From Onchocerca lupi (Eukaryota > Nematoda > Chromadorea > Rhabditida > Onchocercidae), in assembly GCA_028564675.1 (NCBI GenBank), contig JAOVVO010000013.1, forward strand, positions 291,947-355,946: 64,000 bases of DNA, read 5' to 3'. Shown piece after piece: positions 35,976-47,113 of this stretch. The translations under genes were made by a program, and so were the position numbers. Numbering within the stretch: position 1 is the first letter of the stretch; every line of letters begins with the position of its first letter. Under the pieces are notes generated by a model that was not told where the DNA came from, did not search any database, and saw only the letters and a list, made by a program, of their open reading frames with translations.

Positions 35976-38900
35976 ATGAAACGACAACGAATTGAAGATC
36001 CATACGGTTATAGTTACGGTTATGGCACCGGATTGACTACCGGAAAGCGACAGCGGCAAGATTCATATCAGAAAGCTTTAGCTGAGGGAAAATATGAACT
36101 ACGATTACTAGTAACAAGTCGAGGAGCTGGTGCAATCATTGGCAAAAAGGGTGAAAGCGTCAAAAATATTCAAAGCGAGGTATATTTTTCTTTGCTCAGG
36201 CCTAAAATTATCACTTTTTCTTGATTTTAGTTGATATGAATGATTTTGAGTCAACATGAGGTACATCATGTATACTGTATATATCATAATATGGAAACGA
36301 ATACTATCTTTGGAAGTTCGGCAGCCGAGACATTTAAAAGATTCCGAGAACATTTGTAAAATTTCTTCGAAAGTTGCTTTCAGTACTTGGAATAAATTCT
36401 CTATTGGTTCATTCAAAAGATTTTTCGGTAAAAAATATGTTTGAGTTTACGAATAGGAAATGAGAAATTGCTAAGGATGAGAAAGAATGAGAAATTGCTC
36501 AAGTTACAGTTTGAATTTGGAAAATGTGGGCTTCATTCATGCATTATTTTCTGGATTTTAATTGAGAAGTTTTGATATGAATTAATCGGCTGAGACTAAA
36601 TTAAACTCGGTTTAGACCTATTAAAATATGTTGCTGTGTATATCTACTACTTAAATGTAAGTAACTCATTGCAGTGCAACGCGACTGTATCGGTCCCCGA
36701 TAGCCAAACGCCTGAACGGTAAACCCTCCTTCCAGTCCTCCCTATATTTTACTGAAACATGGCAAAACTGGATTGAGAAGATTTGGTGGTATGCTACTTC
36801 AGGGCCGCATAACTCACTGGCAGCAGTGTGTTGATTTGGCCCACCTGGATAGCGGCCCGCCCACTGTCATACCAACTTCTCCCGGTTGCCTTTGTTCGAT
36901 AAACAATTTTTTAAAGATTATTTTACTCTTGTTATGAGAGATGAAGAATTAAGTGATTTCAACATTAAGATACGCTTTACTAGCTGAAACGGTAGCAAAA
37001 TGGTAGTACTCCGACCTTTTGGTTTCTTCGGTGAATTGATTCCAGTTTTTTGACTTGAAGGATGAGTGAACAGTCAGTAAATGATCATTAAATGTCCAGT
37101 CTTCTCCAAGCAGAATCATGATTCTTTTGATAAAATCTTACATCTACTTCCGCGATATATATTTCTTCGTATTCGGACATTTTATATTATATGCAATACA
37201 TATGTCATGTTCATATTATTAATATATTCTTGATTTATAAGAGATTTTTCAAATCTTATAACTTCCCCTTAAAATTCTTCAGTAGGAGGTTAAATTTGAA
37301 TCGAAAGGTCAGGTCTACTGCCATTTTAATATTTTTTACTTACATCAGCACGTATACTTTTAAATCAGTATACTTTTTAAAACAAAATTGCTGGTTTAGC
37401 CTTGAGAGAGTATAGCATAATTAACGTTGTTTATTGCATGTTGAATTGTCTTTCTTGTTATGTAGTATCAGAAATTTTTCGATGTTTCAATTGCAGTGTG
37501 GTACAGTTAGTTGCAACGGTTCAAAATGTCGTTAAATGTGTAGAAATGATAATTGCGAGAATCGATGAGGTTAGTAAATGCTTAGAAAACAATTATACAT
37601 CATATTTAATTTTTCATTTCAATTCTCCAAAGGAATTTTATGAAGCTGTTTTTAAAATCTCGTTACTATGATAAAGTATGAGAAGAAGGAAATGAAATAA
37701 AAGTAACAAGACTCTTTGATTCCTTTTCAAATTGTTCAAGGTGCTGTCGTTTAAATAACAAAGAATTTCTTCCCGTTAACAAATCTTAGTTTATAGAAAG
37801 ATTTTTTTTCTATAAGTTTATAGATTTCTCACCGGATATTCGTGTTTCAGGTGCACGACAACCAGGACCGCGATTCAGAATTGAAAGTATTGGTACATCA
37901 GTCTCATGCAGGTGCTGTAATTGGTCGTGGAGGAAGTCGTATCAAGGAATTACGTGAAGAAAATGGAGTTGATCTCAAGGTTATTTCAAACAACATTCAT
38001 AAAATTAACCAATTCTCTTGTATTTGTATATTGTTCTTATCTAAGAATGATTCTTGTTATGTTTTGCAGGTGTATTCAGAATGTTGTCCCCAGTCAACGG
38101 AGCGTATCATCCAGATTAATGGAAAACCAGAAAAAATTGTAGCTTGCTTAGTTACAATTATCACTACGCTGAAAGAAGTAGCCGAATTGTTTACCACTGC
38201 TTACTTTGATTGCTAATTTTAAAGCTTTTGTTAAAAGGTATCATCAGTGGTAACAGTACCGTTTGATGAGAAGCAATATAATTTGAAATGCATGGTTTAT
38301 TTGTATATTTAAATTCTTTTTTTTTTTTCAGAGTGATAGAATATATTATAGCCAAGTGGAACATGTAAAAGTTGTAATTTAATTATTGTATAAGCAAGTA
38401 TAGAAATGATGAAATAAGGTCATCTTCAGATTCCAATTAAAGGACCTTCACGTCCTTATGAATCGGTTTTTTTTGATCCAATGGTTGCAAATGAATATGG
38501 AGGCTATGCTGTGGATCATGGTGGACGGGGAATGAGAGTATACGGTCCACGGAGTCGAATTGCTTTGCCGCCTTATGGGCCAGTACCACCTGCGTATGAT
38601 GATGGACCTCTAGAGACGGCACAGGTATGTTATGTTAATGCTGCTGTAGATCAGATTAAACTCGTATTTTATGATGTGATTCTTTAAAAGTATACCATCA
38701 AATAAAACCTGAAAGATGCGTCATTTTATTATTTTTTATTTTTTTATTTAGCCATTTAAATGCTACAGCTGTGATGTGATTAAATTATGACACATTTGAA
38801 AATGCAGCTATTCAAGTCTATTTTTATCCAGTTAGGTAAATAAATTTTTATTTTTGAAATATAATTGGTGTTGTATTACTACATATTTTCAATCTATTGA

Positions 38901-39196
38901 GATTTTCTGAAAAATATGTTTTATACTTCAACCTTACCTATAATATTCAACTTATACAGGTTATTAGAGATGTTTTTGATGTTTCATAAAACACTAATTA
39001 ATTTCAGGTGACTGTGCCGAATGAACTGGGCGGGACAATCATCGGTCGAGGTGGTGAACGTATTCGACGTATTCGCGATGAATCGGGTGCGCATATCAAA
39101 ATTGAAGAGGAAGACCCAAACGGTGAACGGATTATTACAATATCAGGCACACCAAGTCAGATTGAAATGGCACAATTTTTGCTTCAGCAGTGGTAA
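35976..39196 (+). CDS. hrpk-1: hnRNP K homologue, three KH domains
   Basis: Seven exons give 313 codons plus stop: 35976-36179, 36675-36718, 37497-37569, 37851-37979, 38070-38177, 38430-38624 and 39008-39196. KH1 carries GKKG at residues 56-59 and NATVSVPDSQTPER. KH2 carries GRGG at 132-135 and ECCPQSTERIIQINGKPEKI. KH3 carries GRGG at 264-267 and RIIT-x-SGTPSQIEMAQFLLQ at the C-terminus. The order KH1-KH2-proline/glycine-rich linker-KH3 and the sequences match hnRNP K. It binds C-rich single-stranded RNA or DNA and acts in splicing, stability and translation control; C. elegans HRPK-1 also supports microRNA function. The vertebrate RGG linker is much shorter here, which accounts for the smaller size. 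All introns have GT-AG ends. Confidence 0.95.
36719..36900. other. GC-rich patch inside hnRNP K intron 2, possible repeat
   Basis: From just after the donor at 36719 to about 36900 the intron is clearly richer in GC than the rest of the window (for example CCCACCTGGATAGCGGCCCG near 36840). No continuous coding frame or tRNA fold is evident. It looks like an inserted repeat rather than ordinary intron. Confidence 0.35.
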
Positions 39197-41524
39197 TCTT
39201 TGAAAAGATTACGATGTAAAATGTTTTCAGATATAAGGATATTTAATGTCTAATTCTTTGCTCTTGAACTACGATTACTTGTGATCAATGGTTTCTGTTA
39301 CCATTCACACAACAACAGAACCTTAATTGCTAACAAAGCTTAGGGGAACATTTTCAGTTTCTATATAAAGGAGAGAATGCTAAATGAAAAAATTGTCATA
39401 AAAAAAGAGCTTTTACAATTAATCAAATAATGTCAAAGAAGTTTTGGGAACCTCGTTGCAGTGCCATCAATACTTTTGGGTAGAAAGGAAGGAAATAATT
39501 CATTTCATAGGTAAGAGATTTATAATTTTGAGGGTCTAAATATTTTTAATCATGAAGAAAATAAAAAAAATCGGATTTAGAACTTACTTAAAGATTTATT
39601 TCAGTGTTCGATCTTCAGCTGCTGGACGCAAGTACTTGAATGCTGGCTAATGATTTTAAATTGAAGGTTTCATGATCTCTAGCTTATTTCATGCATTTTT
39701 CTTCAGATTTTTTCATACTTTGTTCGTATTTCAAGCTTTTCATTTTTCCAGTCATTTTCAATTATTTTTTAAACTACGAGTTAAATTATATAATTTTTCT
39801 TTTCAGACATATTGTTATTTATGTCAGTTGATGAAAGTGATGGATTCCTGTGTTTCTAATAAATTCTTCAATTTTTATTTCCTGAGTCGCTAAAGGTCTT
39901 CCAGATTCTGCAGTTTAAAAAGTTTTTGGATTTCCTTTCCAAGAAAACGTTTTGTGATATTTTAAAGGATTGTTTGCATTTCTCAAATTCGTCTTAGCGT
40001 GTGTGTATTTGGATATTTGGAAATAAAGTTTTTCATTTCTGAACTATTGTAAATTAATCAGACAGATAACTATAATGCACACGCTTACCACCGCCATTTT
40101 TTAATGAATATGGGTTCTTCCATCTCAGTAAGAATGGAATTACTTTTCAGATCTCTCAACACGAGATGTAATTACAGTTGAATTATCGCATCCATTCAAA
40201 GACTAGTTCATTTAGTTATGGATAAAACGTTTGCAAAAATAAATCCTGAAATCACTCTAGATTTTCCAAGCCATTATTGATGTTTCTTTAGCTGGAGTGA
40301 AAAGATATCGTTTCATTATCAGTAAAAATATTTGTGGAAGAAGTACGGTCGCTCGAAATTGCCTTATCAGCATTCTCTCTTCTACAAATGCTGCTTGCAA
40401 ACTTGCATTTGAGTGTTCACATAATTATACAGCCAAAGATGGCAGAAGAGAAGCAATTGTTGAGTAGATTATAGCAAAGGAGTAGAGTTGTAATCAGATT
40501 ATATGATAATATAATATCACTACCATATCATCTTTTTTTGATTTTAAACATCCCTCAGCGTTACATATTGTCTGTAATTATGGCCGAATGTTGGTTCGCA
40601 TTTTTCGGCAAATAAGACTAACTGTGTACTTTTGAAGAATTCTGGCAGGACGGGCTATTTGATGATTCGAATTGATTGATGATTTACGTATTGAATATCA
40701 GCTGCCGATAGTAGTGAGGGAAATGATATGCTGCTTCTGCAGTTATACAAGAAGCATGTTTTTCAAGGAGGATGTGCAAAGTAATTGTTGTATAATTGAT
40801 TTTACGGTTCAAATCACAGTTTAACATTTCTTCTTGAGGATATTTTTGACGCGTTTTATTTAAGCATTTTTGAGTTCAGTATTATGAAATAAAATATTGA
40901 AAAAAGCTTGGAAATGAAATGAATGAGGACGACTGCAATTCGGGCAGTCTTCTTTTCTAGGGGTTATTTTTCAAGATGCCAATTTTGTTCATATTGGAAA
41001 ACAGAAATTCAAGAAATTCTAGTACTTGGCTCGAAAAGAAAAATCGAATTTGTAAGATTTTATAAAATGTTTAGATACTGCTGCATTGCTGTGCTCAATT
41101 ATCTTAATCCTTATCTTCATCCTCTTATGTGAAATGTTCAGAAAAACTCGGAAATGATTCATACGTGATTCATATTTACATCGAAATTTTGTAAAATAAA
41201 GTTTCAATTAATAATCAATTAATTCAAAGCTTTAATTAGCAATTCATTAATTGAAACCAATTGCAAAGGAGATTATGCAGGATGGAACTCCATCTTATTT
41301 TTATGTTAGATCATAAAATTAATTTGAAAAATAGATGGAAGACTCCGCTCTACCCCTAATCATCACCAATTTTATGAATTTCCCTCATGAAGTGTGGGAA
41401 AATCTTCTTTCAATCAGAATTGTAAAATATATAAATAATTATAAATCTCTGTGCCTAAAATTATGTTTCTTGCTGTTGAATTGATGCATGCCGGCTTTGT
41501 AAATTAATTAATAGAGGGTAATCG

Positions 41525-41545
41525 TTGACCTTTATGTTGACCTTT
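41525..41545 (-). promoter_or_regulatory. Direct repeat of TTGACCTTT upstream of the phospholipase gene
   Basis: Two exact nonamers with a 12-base period. On the minus strand each contains an AGGTCA nuclear-receptor half-site preceded by AA, the form bound by monomeric receptors. The position suits a promoter element. Confidence 0.35.
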
Positions 41546-41755
41546 AGAAGTTTCTTATGTATATTTCTGTCCATTTATAGTTGACGTTGGACTATTCACA
41601 TATTTGAACCTTACACATTTAATTCTTGCAATTATTATTTTGTTGAAATTTGTTAATCTTTTAAAATAATTGCTGCTGTATTTAACTGAGTAAAAATAGA
41701 GAGAAATAATCATATCAATTTGAAATCAAAGAAAAGTTTGATTTTGAAGCATTTT

Positions 41756-41757
41756 AG
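41756..41757 (+). promoter_or_regulatory. Candidate spliced-leader acceptor of the phospholipase gene
   Basis: GCATTTTAG ends 16 bases before the ATG at 41774, giving a short leader with no upstream coding exon. Confidence 0.4.
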
Positions 41758-41773
41758 AAGTTTCCTTCCCGAA

Positions 41774-44700
41774 ATGATTCTCACTTGGATGTCATCACTT
41801 GGCATGATATCATTACTTCCGTTTATCATATCAGTAACACCTGCTACCAGAAAAGGAATATCTTTACCTCCAGTTGTTTTGGGTAAGCTGCTAATGATAA
41901 TTTTTAATTGGTAGCTGATTTTATAAATTATTATATGTATGATTACAAATTCTACTAATAATACATTTAAAAAAAGAGTGAAATTACAGTACCCGGTTAC
42001 GGTGGAGCACAATTTAAAGCAAAACTTACTGGGAAGCCTGAAACTGTACATTACTGGTGTTCTCGACATACGGATGATTTCTTCGAATTATGGTTAAATT
42101 TAGAGCTATTCTTGCCAGCAGTGATCGATTGTTGGGTGGACAATATGAAGTAAGCTAATAATCAAAAGTTATTCGTTGAAAATTAATTATTTAAGTTATT
42201 TATGAAAATTAATCAGAAATTTCCGTGTTTTTAAATATTGAGTTTTCGAAAAAGAATCCCAAAATGAGCATTAGACAGGATTTTGTCGGATTCTCATCTT
42301 CGAGAATCATTATATCTCGTTTTATATACAATATTTGAAGATTGGTATATAACATAACTACAAATAAAACATCAAATATGCCGGGTGTCCTGATTGAAGT
42401 TCCCGGATTCCGGAATACAAGTACCGTGGAATGGTTGGATACATCAAAAGCATCGGAAGGACGCTATTTCACGGATATTGTTGAAGCACTATTACCACTC
42501 GGCTATCGTCGAGGTAAAAATATTGTAGGTGCACCGTATGATTGGAGGCAAGCTCCAAGTAAGCCTTTAATCTCAATTTTTAATTTTATTTTGAAGTAAA
42601 AATTTCATATCATTTCATACATACCTCAAAAATTTGAATTTTGATTGAATCGCAAATTTTTATGATAATAATTCTTTCTTTTTTTTTTTTAAATTCTCCA
42701 ATTTCTTAGCAAATTTTCCGGGATTCAACTACTTTTCAAGATTTTCCAATTTTCTCAGCGAAGATAAATGAAAAAAAGAAATAAATAAATTAAAATTACA
42801 GATGAGCTCCAAGAATATTATTCAAATTTGACAGAATTGATTGAAGAAACTTCTCGTTCTTATGGCCAAAGAAAAGTGATTATTATTGCACATAGTATGG
42901 GCAATCCAGTAATGCTCTACTTTTACAACAAAATCGTCACACAGGTTCCGAGAAATTTTTTCCACTTAATCTTCCTCAATTTTTTGCTATTATTTTGATT
43001 AATAAATCTAAATTTTAATCATACTTAGGATTCAAGTTCAAAATTTCCTTGAAGTAATTCAAGTAAAAATGAGAAATATTTCGAAACATATTTGAAAAGT
43101 TAAAAAGATTTTTTTCAAAAATAATTAACATATATCTTTCTAAACTAAATTCGATTCTAACATAGCTTTTTTTTTTCTTTTCGAGAATGGTTGGACTTTT
43201 GTATTCTTAGAAATTTCAAGTAATCCGAAAAGGATTGTAATCCTGCAGAAAAACCATTTTCAAGAGAAAATGCCATGTAATGCCATGCAAGTTACTTTGA
43301 CATGCAGCAGGTTTAGACTGCATGCCATGCAAATTAGTTGGCATGCAGTGAGTTTGCATTGCATGCTTTCATTATAATATCTTGCTAGACAACAATTTCA
43401 TATTTTTTTCTTATATTTCTGCTAGTATAACTGCTATATTTTCAGTAAATTTTTCGTTATTTTCCCAAGTTTAATGACATTTTAAGTAAAAATTCATGAA
43501 TAAATTTCTATATTCTTACATGGAAAATAACAGGAATGGAAGGACAAGTTCATTCATTCGCATATTTCAATCGCTGGTGCTTGGGGTGGTTCTCTTCAAA
43601 TTGTCCGTCTTCTTGCATCAGGTGAATGTGTAAGTAATGTGCTGTCAGTTCTGCAAAAAAACATTTCCGTCTTAAATTTAATAAACTTTTTTTTTGTTTT
43701 AATTTTTGTGTTTATATTTTGTATGTGTAAAGATTTTATGACTTATTCGAGAATTCGAATGAGTAAATCATATAAGTGAAATGTGAAATTTGTGGTTCCT
43801 TAAAAGGACATGACATCTCGAACAAATGAAATCGAAAAGGCGGTATTTATCTGATAAAGGCTGACAGGAGCAAATTACTCCTGATTTAAGTAGCTGATAA
43901 TATGTATAATAATCACTCGGAAGATGTGATAAAAGAAGCTCAACTGGTTGTAGTCAATTATGCTTGATAAAGTTCAAATAATCGCTGATGGAAAAGATTT
44001 AATTATTGATCCAATTTTTTGAATTATTTCTAAAGTTATTGTGTTTTAAAGGTAAAATTGTAGGCTATAATATGAATCAGTATAGAATTTTATTACCGCC
44101 AAGCTCATTGCGTGAAATGCAACGATCATTCACAAGTTCAACATTTCTTTTTCCAAACTACAATGTTTGGAGTAAAGATGAAGTAAGTGCTTCTTCTCAT
44201 CAAGGCCTAAAATAAAAGAGAAATTAGCTCGAGAAATGAAAAGTAAATTGAATGTTTTATTTGCTTTTTGGAAGAGAACAGAATTGCAAAATTGTCACTT
44301 ATTAATGCGTTTGCATAAAAAAGTTAATTAGATGCCAGTAATTTACATAGGAAAGTTGATTAGATCATTTGCAAAAATGAATGAAAGATTTTGAGGAATA
44401 GATGAAAATAACGGTTGATTTTTTCAATCAATTTGTTGAATTTAAAATTAAACGAAGTTTTATTGGAGAAACAACTTTAATTAGTTGATTTACTACCAGG
44501 TGTTTGCAACAGTTAACGACAAAAATTATACGCTGAAAAATGTGGAAGAATTTTTTCAAGATATTAATTATGAAGTTGGTTGGAATCAATACCAGAATAC
44601 AGCTTATTTACTTGGCAATTTCAAGGCACCAAATGTTGCGGTACGATCTAATCCGTAAATTTGCTGGATCTATAAATTTCCGGATCAGAGATAATTTTAA

Positions 44701-45184
44701 TATATTAAACAGACTATGATTCCATATATCCATCCATCTCATTCAAATCATTTTAGATAAAATTGAAAAAAACTTCGTAACTCTTCTCTCTTAACTACAA
44801 TATATCATTTTCAGATACACTGTATTTATGGATACGGTATTGAAACACCGGAACTTTTTCAATGGTCCTCAATGTGGTTCCCGGATTATCAACCACATAC
44901 CGTTTATGGAGATGGTGATGGTACTGTCAATCGACGTTCTCTGGAAGCGTGTAAAAAATGGATCGGTAAAAATGGTAGCAAAAAGGTATCAATCTTTATG
45001 TAAACAACCAATTTGTTTTTTTTCTGCATTGAGCTTCTTCACATATTTTTTTTAATCTTTGAAATAAAATTATCGCACGTTATCCATAGATTATCCTTAT
45101 CATTTTTTTTCGAAAAATTTTGATAAATTACTCAGACATTTCGAAAATTTTGAATCTTCAAAGTATCTGAAAGTACTTTGCTAA
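41774..45184 (+). CDS. Lysosomal (group XV) phospholipase A2, LCAT family
   Basis: Nine exons give 400 codons plus stop (human PLA2G15 has 412): 41774-41882, 41990-42149, 42341-42558, 42802-42944, 43534-43629, 44081-44182, 44500-44640, 44815-44999 and 45136-45184. A hydrophobic signal-like start (MISLLPFIISV) precedes PPVVLVPGYGG. Family blocks follow: HYWCSRHTDDFFELWLNLE, PGFRNTSTVEWLD, GAPYDWRQAP, the nucleophile elbow AHSMGN (Ser194), GAWGGSLQ, FFQDI, GDGDGTVN (acidic residue at 356 or 358) and IHFE (His386). Together these form the Ser-Asp-His triad. The enzyme hydrolyses or transacylates phospholipids in acidic lysosomes. The last junction is my choice among options: the donor GTAAAC at 45000 restores the catalytic histidine frame, whereas GTATCA at 44986 does not. 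The segment before His386 is about five residues shorter than in human. Confidence 0.94.
43282..43364. repeat. Two-copy 41-42-bp tandem repeat rich in CATGC
   Basis: Copy 43282-43323 and copy 43324-43364 both begin GCCATGCAA, contain CATGCAG and GTTT, and end TGCAT. They lie in phospholipase intron 4. The CATGC words make the unit self-complementary in places. Confidence 0.75.
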
Positions 45185-45294
45185 AAGTGTTACAAAAAAA
45201 AAAAAAAATAATAAAGTGAAATTTCTGTCCATTATTTGCGTAGTTCAACTTCGGTTCGATTTGCATCTGAATATCGCAAAAATCACAATTAATT

Positions 45295-45534
45295 TTAAAT
45301 GATTGAAAATTTAAAAAAAAAGAAATTACTCGTAAGCTCTGATTCAAAGAATGTATATAAAGTGATACGATCTTCACTATCGATTGAATCAGCTCGTTGC
45401 AGATATCCATGTATGCAATCAAGAATGGCGAACATGTGGAAATTATGTCGCAAAAGCCAGTGATCGAATTGATAAAAAACATTGTACTTATGAATAGCTA
45501 ATGAAAAAAGGATTCTTGTTGGCATTTCCGAATT
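45295..45534 (-). CDS. Unassigned open exon or small gene (hypothetical)
   Basis: From an ATG at 45534 the frame stays open for 79 codons to a stop at 45295, or it could leave by a GTAATT donor after SELTS. The central part (FYQFDHWLLRHNFHMFAILD, CIHGYLQRADSIDSEDRI) has a mixed, globular-like composition unlike random AT-rich translation, then turns to low complexity (NFFFFKFS). I do not recognise a family. It lies on the same strand as THADA, 1.6 kb past the THADA stop, and 110 bases from the convergent phospholipase stop. It may be an exon of a small gene, a remnant, or chance. Confidence 0.25.
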   Translation of the reverse strand, partial: NSEMPTRILFSLAIHKYNVFYQFDHWLLRHNFHMFAILDCIHGYLQRADSIDSEDRITLYTFFESELTSNFFFFKFSII

Positions 45535-45834
45535 GTTTTTCTTTTTCTTTTTTTTTTCTTCTAATAAAAAATAAAATGCCATTTTTAATATCAACTACAT
45601 ATACAACAGAACAGGAATAAATTCATATCTGTTTTTTGATTTTTAAATTTATCAAAATATCTATTTCCCTTATCAAGTTGTTGAATACTTGAGAGTAACA
45701 GAATTGTTAAGTATTATATCTCAATTCATTATACATACGGTATATATTAAGAGCATCAAAAAGTGACAATTCGACAAGGATGATAGAAAGGAGAAAAGTT
45801 GGGTTAAGCTCAATAATTCAAGTTTAATTCCAGG

Positions 45835-46014
45835 TTTGATGCTGGTGACCTATACCACATGTTCGGGAAGATCTCGACCATAATTACCAGGTCACGATCA
45901 GGGTTATCTGTGGCTGATTATTACTATGGCAGTCAAGACTCACCATGCAATGCACTGTGTTACGCTTTTGATGGTATAGCAGACTGCTTTCTAGATTTAA
46001 ACCATAGCAATTAA
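45835..46014 (+). CDS. Unassigned open exon with a splice acceptor (hypothetical)
   Basis: After a TTTAATTCCAG acceptor the + strand reads 59 codons to a TAA at 46012. The translation (HMFGKISTIITRSRSGLSV, ADYYYGSQDSPCNALCYAFD, GIADCFLDL) has good amino-acid diversity, three cysteines and local GC content above its surroundings. Its phase would fit the last phospholipase donor at 45000, so an alternative terminal exon is conceivable, but it lacks the catalytic histidine. An old transposon fragment is also possible. I do not recognise the sequence. Confidence 0.25.
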   Translation, partial: FDAGDLYHMFGKISTIITRSRSGLSVADYYYGSQDSPCNALCYAFDGIADCFLDLNHSN

Positions 46015-47113
46015 ATTCACAACGAGCATTTAGTCACGAGACCAAGTTGACAAATTAAATTAGCTTTTAAATTTATGGAGACTTAAACGCATTTCAATCC
46101 ACCTCCCATTCGGTAACCACTACCTATTTGATACGTGGAACACGCATCATTACGTCTTATAGTGGAGGAGTTTACACGTAAAACACGCACCATCATGTCT
46201 TTTGCAAGTGCAACTTACACCTGCATTTTACTGCTCAGTCCAAATTGTTCCGCACTTTCTGCTTAAAATGTAATCCATAACTCCTCACTTCAAGAATATC
46301 CACAAAACTATTTCCCAGAACTGATTATTATTTTTACCAATTTTATTGAAGAGCAGCTATCGTTAATTATCAGATCATATTAAAAATGCAGATATCTCTT
46401 CGTAAAAATCAATTTATTCTGATGTAGGTCTAGAAATATTCACTTCGAAATTTTCTCCGTAAAATTAGGTCAAATCCATCTTAAAAACAAAATAAACAAA
46501 ACAAAATACAAAAAAATAAGACAAAATGAAAAACCGCTCAATTACAAGTAATTTGAAGAAAAAAAAAAAAAGAAAAAAAAAGGAAACAATGTTGCCATTT
46601 ATAAATCACACTATTCAGTGTAAAAGCAACTTTGCCACATAATTTTTGATTTTGAGAATGATTGCTTCATAAAGCTGCTCCACAGAAAACAAAAAGAGCA
46701 TTTCAAAATGAGTGTGAGATCAAAATCAATATATACTTCATCCAAATCGTTTCTAAAAGAGGATTATCCTGAATCTTCTGTAAAAAATATTATTAAAATG
46801 AGATGGTATATTTTTGTTAAAATATGAAAATGCTGAGTTTATTATGCAGCACATCACAGATTTTTCTCATAGTTGCTTAATCGGTATCACTGTTTAAAAT
46901 TCGGAAATTTAACATATAAAATTAATTATGGAAAATTTAGAATTCGCCACTTATTCAATCCAAGTCCTTCCCTAGTTAGAACATCTTATCTTAGATTTAA
47001 AAAAAATTATGGAATGAAATATAAAAAGATGTGTTGCAAAAATAACAAAGTAACCAGAAATAAAATAAAATATAGAATGATAAGCAAAATAAGACAAAAA
47101 AAATAATCATTAA

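Larger units (their letters stand above)
39197..41773. other. 3' UTR of the hnRNP K gene and promoter region of the phospholipase gene
   Basis: About 2.6 kb without a supported exon. AATAAA signals near 39558 and 40022 are candidate ends for the hnRNP K transcript. The repeated nonamer TTGACCTTT at 41525-41533 and 41537-41545 lies about 230 bases before the phospholipase start. Confidence 0.55.
45185..47113. other. Region between convergent phospholipase and THADA genes, with two unassigned open exons
   Basis: About 1.9 kb that should hold two 3' UTRs. It also contains a minus-strand open frame (45295-45534) and a plus-strand open exon with an acceptor (45835-46014), both with unusually protein-like composition, listed separately. 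The rest is AT-rich with an A-rich stretch near 46490-46585. Confidence 0.5.

Noticed and set aside
45048..45184. Alternative final phospholipase exon starting after CCATAG near 45090
   Set aside because: That reading lacks the catalytic histidine and gives IILIIFF-type sequence; the exon from 45136 restores His and the family's C-terminal helix.
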